From positions 186,001 to 250,000 of the forward strand of contig NZ_CP035002.1 in assembly GCF_002531755.2 (NCBI RefSeq): a DNA stretch of 64,000 bases. Direction: 5' to 3'. A program made the translations under genes and the position numbers. Origin of the DNA: Rhizobium acidisoli. Its GTDB lineage: Bacteria > Pseudomonadota > Alphaproteobacteria > Rhizobiales > Rhizobiaceae. This document shows, in pieces, positions 39,199-48,437 of the stretch (within the stretch, counting starts at the first letter, position 1; each line of letters opens with the position of its first letter). A model generated the notes under the pieces. The model saw only the letters and a program-made list of their open reading frames with translations, was not told the origin of the DNA and ran no database searches.

Positions 39199-40077
39199 TC
39201 AGTCAGAAGGCTGCTGCTGTTCTGCCCAGCGGATGGATTGGGCCGGATCGCCGAAGGTGAAGAAATGCACGCCGCTGATGCCGAGATCCGGTTCGGCGGC
39301 CTGCGCTGCGGCGATATCGATCAGCAACTCTTCCGGCGTTTCGCCCGAAAGCACGTTGCGGGCGATCTCGCTTCTTTCGCGCAGCGCCCGCAAGGATGCG
39401 CCGACACCGCAGCGAAGCGCGTATTTGAGAAGCTTGGTGCGGCTGGCCGGTCCGGCGATGCCGACCCTGAGCGGCACTGTTAAGCCCCGTTCGCGAAGCC
39501 GCTGTGCGAAGCTGAGGAGCGGTTTCTGATCGAACAGGAACTGGCTCACCAATAACAGATCGAGCCCGGCACGGGCAGCCGCATCGACCTTTGCCGTCAG
39601 CGCGGTGTCGAGGACGGCGCCGGCGATGCGCGGATGCCCTTCCGGGTAGCAGGCGATGGCGATACGGCCGATGCCATATGTCTGGAAGAGCCCAGTTTCG
39701 ATCAGGTCCAGGGCGGAGCCGAAGGTCCCGGCGGCATCGTCCCGATCACCGCCGAGGACCAGCGCACGGCGGACGCCGGCCTCCTCGGATAGCCGGGCAA
39801 GCATGGTGTCGAGTTCCGGGCGGTTGCGGATGTTGCGGGCGACGATATGGGGAACCGGCACGAAGCCGGCGTCTCTCAAACCCGCTGCGGCCCTCACCAG
39901 AAGCCCGATATCCTCGTTCGGAAGATGGGCGACAAAGACCTCGGAGCCCGGCGGCAGGGTCGCCGTCATGCTCTGCAGCGACGGAAGGTCGCGCGACGTC
40001 ACCTCGATGGAATAATGCGAAAGAAGATCGGCAAGAGGCGTCTTCTCCCGGCTCTCGCTTTGCGGCGCAATCATCAT
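39199..40077 (-). CDS. MetF-like methylenetetrahydrofolate reductase
   Basis: 292 residues, TIM-barrel MTHFR family: a short SIEVTSRD start, VAHLPNEDIGLLVRAAAGLRDAGFVPVPHIVARNI, ALVLGGDRDD (ligand-binding loop), IAIACYPEGHPRIA and LLLVSQFLFDQ, the MTHFR core. It interconverts 5-methyl- and 5,10-methylene-tetrahydrofolate with a flavin. GGAGAGAGG precedes the ATG (an adjacent second ATG at 40074 is possible). It is first in a two-gene operon with the O-demethylase (48 bases between), so its likely job is to oxidise methyl-THF made by demethylation rather than to supply methionine synthesis. Confidence 0.82.
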   Translation of the reverse strand: MMIAPQSESREKTPLADLLSHYSIEVTSRDLPSLQSMTATLPPGSEVFVAHLPNEDIGLLVRAAAGLRDAGFVPVPHIVARNIRNRPELDTMLARLSEEAGVRRALVLGGDRDDAAGTFGSALDLIETGLFQTYGIGRIAIACYPEGHPRIAGAVLDTALTAKVDAAARAGLDLLLVSQFLFDQKPLLSFAQRLRERGLTVPLRVGIAGPASRTKLLKYALRCGVGASLRALRERSEIARNVLSGETPEELLIDIAAAQAAEPDLGISGVHFFTFGDPAQSIRWAEQQQPSD

Positions 40078-40336
40078 AAGCCTCTCTCCTCACCGTGCAG
40101 GATCTCATGTGTCCATCCTGTATACAATGATAGGCCGAAAATTACGCCGTCAGCAAGTGACATAACAAATATCATGGAAAAATCTCCAGATTGCACTATA
40201 TAGATAACTTTTTGGATATGAATTGCTATGTAGGCCGTCATGCAATAATCTCTTGACAGAAGGCGGTATACACGTCGTACTCCCTTCTAGAGGGACGGAT
40301 TTCGTGAGAGCCCAAGCGCCGGAATAGGGATGAGAG
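40078..40336. promoter_or_regulatory. Divergent promoter region with GntR-type operators
   Basis: An AT-rich 259-base region between the MetF-like and GntR genes. TGTATACA at 40119-40126 is a perfect palindrome of the GT-N-AC type bound by FCD-family GntR regulators. A second copy, GGTATACAC, lies at 40265-40273, just after TTGACA (40253-40258), a perfect -35 for the GntR gene. One site faces each gene, so the regulator probably controls both itself and the demethylase operon. Confidence 0.6.
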
Positions 40337-41089
40337 ATGGCTGCGGAGAAGGGAAACGTGGATCGCAAGCGCGACAGCCAGGCCTTGAAAGGCCTTCTCG
40401 GCGTGCGCGATCTCGTGCTCGGCGGCGGTGTTTCGCCGGGCGAGCGTCTTTCGGAGGTCTGGCTCGCCGAAAAGCTCGGCATCTCGCGCACACCGCTGCG
40501 CGCTGCCCTTGCCCGTCTCGAACAGGAAGGCCTGCTCGAGCAGATCCCCTCCGGCGGTTATGCCGTGCGCGGCTTCACCACGGCGGATGTTTTCGACGCT
40601 ATCGAGCTGCGGGGCGTGCTTGAAGGCACGGCAGCGCGGCTTGCCGCCGAACGCGGCGTCACGCCAGCCAAACTCAAGGCGATCAAAGGACTGATCCTCG
40701 AACTCGATAAATGCTTTCGCGATCGGCCGGAGGACATGCTGTTTGCCCAGTATGTCGAACTCAATGCGGAATTCCACTCCATGCTCGCCGGTCTTGCCGG
40801 CAGCGAGACGATGCGGCGCGAGGTGGAACGGGCAGCGCAGCTGCCGTTCGCCTCGCCGAGCGCCTTTCTGGAGAAGCAGGAGGATGTGCTGGCCTTCCGC
40901 CTGTCGCTGGTGCATGCGCAGCGTCAGCACCGCGACATCGTTGCGGCGATCGAGATGCGCGAAGGCACCCGCGCCGAAGCGCTGGCGCGGGAACATGCGC
41001 GGCTTGCGCGCCACAATCTGGAATTCGTCATGGAAGAGGATCGCAGCCTGATCACCCGCGTTCCGGGACTGACGCTGATATCGACGTGA
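40337..41089 (+). CDS. GntR-family regulator with FCD domain
   Basis: 250 residues. The N-terminal winged helix shows GERLSEVWLAEKLGISRTPLRAALARLEQEGLLEQIPSGGYAVRGF. The C-terminal FCD ligand domain shows ELRGVLEGTAARLAAERG, NAEFHSMLAGLAG and HRDIVAAIEMREGTRAEALAREHARLARHN, with the usual metal-binding His residues. AGGGATGAGAG precedes the ATG. It is divergent from the O-demethylase operon and most likely represses it, released by an aromatic or methoxylated inducer (inference from context). Confidence 0.87.
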   Translation: MAAEKGNVDRKRDSQALKGLLGVRDLVLGGGVSPGERLSEVWLAEKLGISRTPLRAALARLEQEGLLEQIPSGGYAVRGFTTADVFDAIELRGVLEGTAARLAAERGVTPAKLKAIKGLILELDKCFRDRPEDMLFAQYVELNAEFHSMLAGLAGSETMRREVERAAQLPFASPSAFLEKQEDVLAFRLSLVHAQRQHRDIVAAIEMREGTRAEALAREHARLARHNLEFVMEEDRSLITRVPGLTLIST

Positions 41090-41230
41090 GACGCGGCCGG
41101 CGGATCGTATCGATCGCCGGTAAGAGGAGGAGAAAAGCCGTGATTGCCACTCCAGCATCCCGATGCAGCCGTATCCGGCTCTTGATAATCACGGCTCGTC
41201 AAGGCAGGAGAGTAGCATCGCGGAGATTTG

Positions 41231-42100
41231 ATGCAGATGACGAGATTGCTGGATGCGCAGGGCCTGGAGATTTCGCATGAGGGACATCGCACCCGCCTGA
41301 AATGGCACCGGCTGCGCAAGCGGTTTGCCGATCCGCTGTTCTCCGCCGAAGTGATGGCGGAGGGTTTTGCAGCCGGCGCCTCGATGGAACTCGATCTGCG
41401 GGTGCGTGCCGATGGCGGCTTCGTCGTCCTGCATGATGAAGAGCTCGACGGTGAAACCACAGGACATGGGCCGATCGCCAAAAAGACCATCGGCGATCTC
41501 GGCGATATCAGGATGAAAGAGGGCGACCGGCCGCTGATCCTCAGCGAGGATCTCGCCGCCATGATGCAATCGACGCATCCGGCCGCATTGCTGCAGTTCG
41601 ACATGAAGGATGAATATGAGGCGACCGGCACCAGGGGCATCGAGCACCTTGCGACGCATTTCCGCGATATCGCCGCCTCGGTGATCGTCAGCGCCGGCAG
41701 TCTCGACCTCATCGTGGCGGTCAAGGAGAAGCTTCCGCATCTCCTGCGCGGCATTGATCCCACAGACAAGCTCTACAATATCTGGCAGGCCAGCGGCTGG
41801 AAGGCGGTGGAGATGGAATTGCGGGCCGACCTGCGCGGCCCGACCGAACCGGACACGATCTATCTCCACTGGCGGCTGATCCTTGATGCCGCCAGGGAAG
41901 GTCTCGATATGATCGCGCTCTGCCAGGACGAGGGCAAACGCGTCGATGCCTGGACCTTTACCCTGAAGCATCCCGAGGTCGGTTTCAGCGACGAGGAATG
42001 GCGGAACTTTCAGGCGCTGATGGCCCTGAAGCCGGATCAGATCACCACCGACGAGGCGCCGGCGACCGAACGCGCCTGGAAGCTCCGCATGGCGGAGTGA
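41231..42100 (+). CDS. Glycerophosphodiester phosphodiesterase-family protein
   Basis: 289 residues. The GDPD metal site is recognisable: His26-Arg27, Glu53 and Asp55 (MELDLRVRADGG), His68 and Asp69 (VVLHDEELDGETTG). The usual HRG Gly is replaced, and the surrounding sequence is unusual, so it is a divergent member. No signal peptide is seen. CGGAG precedes the ATG at 41231; a TTG three bases earlier is an alternative. It lies about 140 bases after the GntR gene on the same strand and may be expressed with it. The substrate is unknown. Confidence 0.7.
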   Translation: MQMTRLLDAQGLEISHEGHRTRLKWHRLRKRFADPLFSAEVMAEGFAAGASMELDLRVRADGGFVVLHDEELDGETTGHGPIAKKTIGDLGDIRMKEGDRPLILSEDLAAMMQSTHPAALLQFDMKDEYEATGTRGIEHLATHFRDIAASVIVSAGSLDLIVAVKEKLPHLLRGIDPTDKLYNIWQASGWKAVEMELRADLRGPTEPDTIYLHWRLILDAAREGLDMIALCQDEGKRVDAWTFTLKHPEVGFSDEEWRNFQALMALKPDQITTDEAPATERAWKLRMAE

Positions 42101-42115
42101 CATAGGTGCCCTGAC

Positions 42116-42138
42116 TGCCGAAAGGTGCGAGCGGTTTT
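42116..42138. repeat. Fragment of the dispersed rhizobial repeat
   Basis: TGCCGAAAGGTGCGAGCGG followed by TTTT matches 31255-31278 with few changes. It appears to be a decayed half-copy of the element at 31246-31296, in the gap between the GDPD-like and GGDEF genes. The rest of that gap (to 42292) is AT-rich and probably promoter. Confidence 0.5.
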
Positions 42139-42292
42139 AGCTCTTGGTATTTAGGCATGTCGCTATCCCGGAACCGCGGCACACTGCCGGCGACATGCAT
42201 TATTTCAGGGCTTGCCGCATGTTTTGCACAATTTGCACCATTTTAAACTTCTGATGTTATCCATCTCCAACAGACAAATGTTGGTGTGCGAT

Positions 42293-43933
42293 ATGCAAGT
42301 TATTGATACTTTAGCATTTACTCAACAGGCAGATTCCAGCTTACAGAAAGCGTGGCATTTTGGGTGTACGGGCCGTTCGCTCGAGGCACTCACGCTAGCC
42401 GGCGAAATTCTTGCCGATGCCAGGGCGCGGGGCGACGACCGGCTCGCCGCTCGATGCGATACGGACATTGCCTGGTACTGTTTTCAAACCGGCAAGGCCG
42501 AACTGGGGCTGACGCATGTCCGCCGGGCGGTGGACTTCTGGAAATCAACCGGCGAGCCGGCCGAGGAAGCCTATGCTCGGGCCTATTTCGGATGGTTGCT
42601 GCTGGAAATGGGCCTGCCCGAGGAAGCGATCGAAGAGGCCACGCGGGCGCTGGACCTGGCCGACAGGATCGCAGACCCGAAGGCGCAAAGCCTCGCCACC
42701 AACGTCATTGGAATTATCTTCTGGTACAACAAGCAGCCCGACCGGGCCATCCTGATGAGCGAGCGGTCCGTCGAGCTCGCCAGATCGATCGGTGACAAGA
42801 CCTATGAATGCTGGTGGCTCGTCAATCTTGGCGGCGCCCATTCGGAAGGCGGATATATTGCACAAGCGCTCGGCCAGCCGGAAGAGGGGCGCCGGATGCT
42901 GACGAGAGCGCTTGAGCTGACCGATCAGGCGCTCGATCTCGCCATTGAACTCGGCGACAGCTGGGCTGCGCGCATCTGCCTCGGCAACAACGCCGATTAT
43001 TACAGCCACCTGGGCGAACACGACAAAGCGGTCCGGTGCATGGAGCGCTATCAGCTGTTTCAGGAAAACAGCTATGTCAGAGACCGGCAGCAATTTCTCT
43101 ACACGCTCGGCCAGATCTACAATAATCACGGAAAATTCGAGGAAGCCCGATCGGTGCTCATCGAAGCGATGGAGTCGATCGGCGAGGGCGGCAGTTTCGA
43201 TTCCTATATCCAGATCTATTTTTATCTGTCGCAGGCCCATGAAGGGCTGGGGCAGTTCGACCTGGCGCTGGAGGCTCACAAGAAATACCACCAGGCCTAT
43301 CTGCAGAACAGTGCCGAGAGAACCCAACAGCGCGCACGTCTGGCCGAAATCTATTATGAAACCAAGCGGTTGAAGGAAGTTGCCGAAACCGAGGCGAAAC
43401 GCGCCGATACGCTGGAGGCTTCCTATCAGAAACTGCAGGAAGAAACCGATATTCTTGCCAATGCCGTCTATCTGGATGCATTGACCGGACTTTATAACCG
43501 CAAATATCTCGACAGCCGCTTCAAGGAGCTGACGTCAGAGAAACGTCCCTATTCCATCGCGATGCTGGATGTCGATCACTTCAAGTCGGTCAATGACAAT
43601 TTCTCTCACATGATCGGCGACCAGGTTCTAAGCGCCATCGGAACCATATTGCGCAAACAGCTCAGGATTACCGATCAGGCCATCCGCTTCGGCGGCGAGG
43701 AGTTCGTCGTCCTGCTGGCTGGCACTCCCCGAGGCGCCGCCGATGTCTGCGAGAGGTTGCGCACGGCCGTTGAACAATGGAACTGGTCGGAGATCTGCAA
43801 CGGACTGCGCGTCACGATCAGCATCGGTGTGGCCGGCACGCTGTCGGCCAATTCTCCGACCGAGATTTTAGCGAGCGCCGACCAGAATCTCTACACGGCG
43901 AAAAAGACCGGCCGCAATCGCGTTGTTGCCTAA
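42293..43933 (+). CDS. TPR-repeat diguanylate cyclase (GGDEF)
   Basis: About 546 residues. The first roughly 360 form tandem helical TPR-like repeats (for example YARAYFGWLLLEMGLPEEAIEEATRALDLAD). A short coiled coil follows (VAETEAKRADTLEASYQKLQEETD), then a GGDEF domain with DALTGLYNRKYLD, MLDVDHFKSVND and an intact active site FGGEEF, ending in SIGVAG and ADQNLYTAKKTGRNRV. It should make cyclic-di-GMP in the cytoplasm; an RxxD inhibitory site is not obvious. There are no membrane segments, so input is presumably by protein contact. The start is uncertain: ATGs at 42254, 42278 and 42293 all lack a strong ribosome site. Confidence 0.82.
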   Translation: MQVIDTLAFTQQADSSLQKAWHFGCTGRSLEALTLAGEILADARARGDDRLAARCDTDIAWYCFQTGKAELGLTHVRRAVDFWKSTGEPAEEAYARAYFGWLLLEMGLPEEAIEEATRALDLADRIADPKAQSLATNVIGIIFWYNKQPDRAILMSERSVELARSIGDKTYECWWLVNLGGAHSEGGYIAQALGQPEEGRRMLTRALELTDQALDLAIELGDSWAARICLGNNADYYSHLGEHDKAVRCMERYQLFQENSYVRDRQQFLYTLGQIYNNHGKFEEARSVLIEAMESIGEGGSFDSYIQIYFYLSQAHEGLGQFDLALEAHKKYHQAYLQNSAERTQQRARLAEIYYETKRLKEVAETEAKRADTLEASYQKLQEETDILANAVYLDALTGLYNRKYLDSRFKELTSEKRPYSIAMLDVDHFKSVNDNFSHMIGDQVLSAIGTILRKQLRITDQAIRFGGEEFVVLLAGTPRGAADVCERLRTAVEQWNWSEICNGLRVTISIGVAGTLSANSPTEILASADQNLYTAKKTGRNRVVA

Positions 43934-43961
43934 CCGCTGCACGCTTTGGCGCGACATGCTC

Positions 43962-44771
43962 TTATAGCCCCTCGATGTCGAGGATGAAGGCGAATTCGCC
44001 TGTAAGTCCCGGTGAGTGGGCGATGACCGGTCCGCCATCGGCAAGCAGCCTGTCGACACCAGGCATCGCCACAATGGCGCCGGCCTCTTCGGCGATCAGT
44101 GCACCGGCAAGCATATCCCAGGCATTGAGATGGCGCTCGTAATAGAGATCGGCAGCACCCTCGGCGACGCGAACGAGGTCGATTGCCGCCGCGCCCGTGC
44201 GGCGATAGTCCATGCCGCGTTCGTGGAGCCGCTTGGAGAGCGCCAGATGGTCGTCGAAACTGGTCTTGCGGGAGTGGCCGAGAATGACGAGCGCATTGGC
44301 CGGATCGGCGGTCGCCGCCGCGTGCACTGGAATTCCGTCCTTGAAGGCGCCGCCGCCGCGAACGGCGTGAAAGATCTTGTCCTCGGTGGCATCGTAGACG
44401 ACGCCGATTTCGACCTTGCCGCCGGCGACGAAGGCGATCGAGACGGCCCAATGCCGGAAGCCCCGGATATAGTTGGTCGTGCCGTCGATCGGATCGACGA
44501 CCCAGGTGCCGCCCTCGCCCGATCGCCCGCCACTTTCTTCGCCCATGAAAGTATCGCCCGGAAAATGTGAGAGCAGCCCGTCGCGGATCGCCTGTTCGGT
44601 CTTCCTGTCGGCGATGGTGACGAAATCCTGCAAACCCTTGTTCTCGACGGCCAGCGTGCCGGGATTGGAGTCGCGCCGAAACCGGGCGGCTTCCCGTCCG
44701 GCCTCGAGGGCGACTGATATCGCGACCTCCGCCCGTGCGCGGATGGCGGCGGCATCGAATGCTGATTTCAT
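43962..44771 (-). CDS. Inositol-monophosphatase-family phosphatase
   Basis: 269 residues with the IMPase metal motifs MGEESGG (Glu78/79) and VDPIDGTTNYIRG (Asp93, Asp96), and a C-terminal LNAWDMLAGALIAEEAGA. It removes phosphate from a sugar, inositol or histidinol phosphate. Its ATG overlaps the LacI gene stop by one base, and it is the last gene of the Ugp-like operon. Acting after the glycerophosphodiesterase encoded two genes upstream, it could dephosphorylate the phospho-alcohol released from an imported phosphodiester (inference). Confidence 0.85.
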   Translation of the reverse strand: MKSAFDAAAIRARAEVAISVALEAGREAARFRRDSNPGTLAVENKGLQDFVTIADRKTEQAIRDGLLSHFPGDTFMGEESGGRSGEGGTWVVDPIDGTTNYIRGFRHWAVSIAFVAGGKVEIGVVYDATEDKIFHAVRGGGAFKDGIPVHAAATADPANALVILGHSRKTSFDDHLALSKRLHERGMDYRRTGAAAIDLVRVAEGAADLYYERHLNAWDMLAGALIAEEAGAIVAMPGVDRLLADGGPVIAHSPGLTGEFAFILDIEGL

Positions 44772-45775
44772 CAGGCAGTCCTTCTTCTTATCAGCGTTAC
44801 CGGTGTGAATTCGACGCGGGCCGTCAGGTCCGGTTCAGCCATCCGGCTCATCAGCAGATCGACCGTCTGTTCGGCCTGGAGATCGCAGGGTTGGCGGATG
44901 GTCGTGAGGTCGTAGGCGGTCCAGCTCGCCTGGGGGATGTCGTCATGGCCGATGATGGAGAGCGGCGCCGCATCGTCGCGGCTGCGGCCCTGCATGACCC
45001 GGTCGACAACGCCGCAGGCCATATAGTCGTTGGCGCAAAACAAGCCGTCGATGCCGGATGAGGCAAGGTTGGCGGCCGCATCATAGCCGCTCTTGTAGTC
45101 GTTGATCCTGACCTGCAGCAGCTGCGCCTCGACGTCGAGCTGCTTGCAGCGCGCGATGAAGGCTTCGCTCCGCCGCCGCGCCGTATAGGATATGGCGGGA
45201 GCCGCCATGACGGCGAGCTTTCGCGCGCCGCTGTCGATCAGATGGGCGGCGGCGAGATAGCCGGCCATGCGGTCATCGGAGATGATGCGGTCGACGAAGG
45301 GGATATCGTTGCCCTTGTTGATCAGCACGATCGGCACGCCTTCGGCTGCACATTGCTCGCAAATTTCGGTCGGCGGGGCGTCCGAGGTGACGATGACGCC
45401 GGAGACGGCGTAATGCAGCAGCTGGCCGATGACCGTCGAGGTATCCGCCTCCTGCGAGGTCGGCAGCAGGATGGGGCGGAAATTGCGGGCGATCAGCACT
45501 CTTGCGAGATTCTCGATCTGCAGCGTCCGGAACGGATTGTCGAGGCCGGCGGCAACGACTCCGACGAGATCGGAACGTTTGTTGGTGAGGCTTCTGGCAA
45601 GATAGTTCACCCGATAGCCGAGATCCTTGGCGGCCTGGAAGACCTTCTCGCGCGTTTTCGGTGAGACGCTGGCATCCGGCGTGAAGGCGCGCGACACGGC
45701 GGCGCGCGAAACACCGGCGACGCGCGCCACATCGAAGGAGGTTACCTTATGCGGTCCCTTATCCCTGTCTGCCAA
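44771..45775 (-). CDS. LacI-family transcriptional regulator (within the Ugp-like operon)
   Basis: 334 residues: helix-turn-helix VTSFDVARVAGVSRAAVSRAFTPDASVSPKTREKV, hinge LGYRVNYLARSLTNKRSD and a sugar-binding-like domain with VVAAGLDNPFRTLQIENLA and GIDGLFCANDYMACGVVDRV. It is encoded inside the operon, overlapping the diesterase gene by 17 bases and the phosphatase by one, so it is probably autoregulated with the operon. A candidate operator is the CACGTG-centred imperfect palindrome near 51281-51294. Confidence 0.88.
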   Translation of the reverse strand: MADRDKGPHKVTSFDVARVAGVSRAAVSRAFTPDASVSPKTREKVFQAAKDLGYRVNYLARSLTNKRSDLVGVVAAGLDNPFRTLQIENLARVLIARNFRPILLPTSQEADTSTVIGQLLHYAVSGVIVTSDAPPTEICEQCAAEGVPIVLINKGNDIPFVDRIISDDRMAGYLAAAHLIDSGARKLAVMAAPAISYTARRRSEAFIARCKQLDVEAQLLQVRINDYKSGYDAAANLASSGIDGLFCANDYMACGVVDRVMQGRSRDDAAPLSIIGHDDIPQASWTAYDLTTIRQPCDLQAEQTVDLLMSRMAEPDLTARVEFTPVTLIRRRTA

Positions 45776-46538
45776 CTGCTTTTTCCCTCTCTGCCGACGG
45801 CCGCATCAGATCGGGCAAATCCGTGCAGATGCCGAGAACCGGAAGCTTCATGATGTCATCGAGAATGCTCCGCCGTTCCTCGTGCCAGAGCACGATTTCG
45901 CGGCCGGCCTCAAAGGCGCGGTGCATCAGTGCCTCGGTCACCAGATCCTGCGGCCGCTCGCCTGCCCTCTCCCAGCAGAGATGCAGGATATCGGCGCCCG
46001 CCTCGTCACCCAGCGCATGCGGATCATGGGCGACGCGGATCAGCACCGAAAGCGGGAAGTCGCAGCCGGCGTCGCGGAGTTCGCGCACCTGCGCCGTATC
46101 GAAGGAGCCGAGGCAGGCAAAACGCTGGTTCATCTCGTCAAGATGGCGCCAGCAGAGCGTGCCGGTTCCGGGCGCCTTGAGTTCAACATAGAGACCGGTG
46201 CCGGTCTCGCGGCCGAGGGCGGCGACCTCCGAAAAACTCGGGACATCGACGCCGTCGAGGGCGGCGAGCTCGGCCGCCGTCATTTCCGAAATGCGGCGGT
46301 CGATGCCGAAGACACGCTCGAGATGGTCGTCATGCGAGACGACGACCACGCCGTCGCGGGTCAGCTGCGTATCGAGTTCCCACATCTCGGCGCCGAGTTC
46401 GGCAGCGCGGCGGAAAGCTGATATCGTGTTCTCGCGCTCATGGCCGCTGGCGCCGCGATGGCCGATGCAGAAGGGAAGCCGGCCCTTGGCCGACGGCCAG
46501 CCGTAACGCTCGAAAAATGCCGAAAAATTGCGGTTCAT
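45759..46538 (-). CDS. Glycerophosphodiester phosphodiesterase (UgpQ-like)
   Basis: 259 residues with the full GDPD signature: GHRGASGHERENTISAF (His27, Arg28), MWELDTQLTRDG (Glu54, Asp56), VVVVSHDDHLERVFG (His69) and GLYVELKAPG. No signal peptide, so it should be cytoplasmic, hydrolysing an imported phosphodiester to sn-glycerol-3-phosphate plus an alcohol, or to a sugar phosphate. Its start overlaps the ATPase stop by one base, placing it squarely inside the importer operon. The substrate need not be a glycerol diester, since agrocinopine-cleaving AccF belongs to the same family. Confidence 0.88.
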   Translation of the reverse strand: MNRNFSAFFERYGWPSAKGRLPFCIGHRGASGHERENTISAFRRAAELGAEMWELDTQLTRDGVVVVSHDDHLERVFGIDRRISEMTAAELAALDGVDVPSFSEVAALGRETGTGLYVELKAPGTGTLCWRHLDEMNQRFACLGSFDTAQVRELRDAGCDFPLSVLIRVAHDPHALGDEAGADILHLCWERAGERPQDLVTEALMHRAFEAGREIVLWHEERRSILDDIMKLPVLGICTDLPDLMRPSAEREKAVGRQG

Positions 46539-47593
46539 CAGAGCCTCGTTCCGTTCTCGTCGAAGACGAACACACCGGAGCTGTCGATCGCCCAGCGGAC
46601 ATCGTCGCCGACGTGAATATCGTTGCGCACCGGCTGGATCGAGCGCAGCAGCGGGCCGTCGGCAAGACGAACGTCGTAAAGGTTTTCTCGCCCTTGCGTT
46701 TCGGCGAAGGTGACCTTGCCGGACACCGGTGTATCGCCTGCAGGCGTAAAATGCTCCGGCCGGACGCCAAGCATCAGCTTGGTGCCCTCGGCGGCGCCGA
46801 CGGTATCAGGCAGCGGCACGCGGATTTCGCTTTCCGGAATGGCGAAGGCGCCCTTGTCGACGATGCCGCGCAGGAAAGTGATCGGCGGATTGCCGAGGAA
46901 GCCGGCGACGAAAGCGGTCTTCGGATCATTGTACATTTCCGCCGGCGTGGCGATCTGGACGATCTCGCCTTCCTTCATGATGGCGATGCGGTCGCACATG
47001 CTCATCGCCTCAACCTGGTCATGAGTAACGAGAATGGCGGTGATGCCGGTTTCGCGCTGCAGGCGGCGGATTTCCGAGCGCATTTCGAGGCGCAGTTTTG
47101 CGTCGAGATTGGCGAGCGGTTCGTCGAGCAGCAACACGTCGGGCTTGCGGATCAGCGCGCGCGCCAGCGCCACGCGCTGCTGCTGGCCGCCGGAAAGCTG
47201 CGCCGGACGGCGTTCCATGAGATTGCCGATATGAACGAGCTCGGAAATGCGCTCGACCTCCTTGCGGATTTCGGCGGCGTTGACGCCCTTTACCTTCAGG
47301 GGAAAACCGATGTTTTCGGCAACCGTCATGTGCGGGTAAAGCGCATAGGACTGGAAGACGACGCCGACATTGCGGGCCTGGCTCGGCAGATCCGTGACGT
47401 CACGGTCGCCGAAGAGGATGCGTCCGCTGGTCGGCCGGTGAATGCCGCAGACCGCAAAAAGCGTCGTCGATTTGCCGCAGCCGGAAGGGCCGAGCAGCGC
47501 CAGCATCTCGCCGTCGCCGACTTCGAGCTGCATATTCTCGATGACCTTGGTGGAGCCGAAGCTCTTCGAGAAATTGTCGAGGAGGATGCGCAT
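46538..47593 (-). CDS. ABC transporter ATP-binding protein, UgpC/MalK type
   Basis: 351 residues: Walker A GPSGCGKST (35-43), VVFQSYALYPHMTVAEN, signature LSGGQQQRVALARALI, Walker B LLLDEPLANLD, H-loop LVTHDQVEAM and a C-terminal TOBE region (RPEHFTPAGDTP onward). It overlaps both neighbours by one base (TGATG style). It energises the two permeases upstream. Confidence 0.92.
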   Translation of the reverse strand: MRILLDNFSKSFGSTKVIENMQLEVGDGEMLALLGPSGCGKSTTLFAVCGIHRPTSGRILFGDRDVTDLPSQARNVGVVFQSYALYPHMTVAENIGFPLKVKGVNAAEIRKEVERISELVHIGNLMERRPAQLSGGQQQRVALARALIRKPDVLLLDEPLANLDAKLRLEMRSEIRRLQRETGITAILVTHDQVEAMSMCDRIAIMKEGEIVQIATPAEMYNDPKTAFVAGFLGNPPITFLRGIVDKGAFAIPESEIRVPLPDTVGAAEGTKLMLGVRPEHFTPAGDTPVSGKVTFAETQGRENLYDVRLADGPLLRSIQPVRNDIHVGDDVRWAIDSSGVFVFDENGTRL

Positions 47594-48435
47594 CAGCCTT
47601 TGCTCCCGCCGCCGTAGATGTTCATGAGATATTTGTTGAAGAGCGCGTAAGCAATCAGCACCGGGATGAGGTAGAAGAGGCCGACCGCCTTGAACATGTT
47701 GAAATCGTAATTGTTGTCGTCGGCGAGGAAGCCCGCCAGATAGACCGACAGCACCTGCACCTGATTGCCCGGCGCCAGCACCTGCGGCAGGATGAACTCG
47801 CCCCAGCCGGCGAGGAAGGAGAACAGGCCGAGCGCCATGATGCCCGGCTTGACCTGCGGCAGCACGAGGCTGCGCCAGACACGGAAACGCGAGGCGCCGT
47901 CGACGACGCCGGCCATTTCGATTTCCCAGGGCACGGTGTCGTAGAAACCCTTCATCATCCAGATGCCGAGCGGCAGGTCGATCGCAGCCTTCACCAGGAT
48001 GACGCCGATCAGCGAATTATAGAGGCCGATCATCTGCAGGACGATAAAAATGGCGATGATCAGCGTCACCGACGGGAAGGCGTGCAGCACCATGACGCCG
48101 GCAAGGAAGAAGCCGCGCGCCGGTACGTTCAGCCGCGACAGCACGTAACCGGCCATCGACGAGACGATCAGCACCAGGCTGGTGGTGCAGGCCGAAAACA
48201 GTAGCGTATTCAGTGTCACGTGCCAGATATTCGCCTTGCCAGCTGTCGTCTGCCACAAGAAGCGCCAGTGATTGATCGTCAAGCCGGAGGGCAACAGCGC
48301 ATCCGGCTGCTTCACCGTCACCGTGTCGAGGAAGAGATAGATATACATTAGCAGCAGCGGCAGGCTGACGATGGTCAGCGCCGTTATGACAGGCCAGCTG
48401 CGGTAGTTTGCCGAGGGCTGCGAGCGTTCGGCCAT
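47593..48435 (-). CDS. ABC permease, UgpE/MalG type
   Basis: 280 residues with six hydrophobic segments and the coupling loop EIEMAGVVDGASRFRVWRSLVLPQ. The C-terminus NKYLMNIYGGGSKG is typical of MalG-type permeases. The start at 48435 (ATG) is preferred to a TTG at 48441, since GAGGA lies upstream. It starts two bases after the stop of the other permease. Confidence 0.9.
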   Translation of the reverse strand: MAERSQPSANYRSWPVITALTIVSLPLLLMYIYLFLDTVTVKQPDALLPSGLTINHWRFLWQTTAGKANIWHVTLNTLLFSACTTSLVLIVSSMAGYVLSRLNVPARGFFLAGVMVLHAFPSVTLIIAIFIVLQMIGLYNSLIGVILVKAAIDLPLGIWMMKGFYDTVPWEIEMAGVVDGASRFRVWRSLVLPQVKPGIMALGLFSFLAGWGEFILPQVLAPGNQVQVLSVYLAGFLADDNNYDFNMFKAVGLFYLIPVLIAYALFNKYLMNIYGGGSKG

Positions 48436-48437
48436 GG

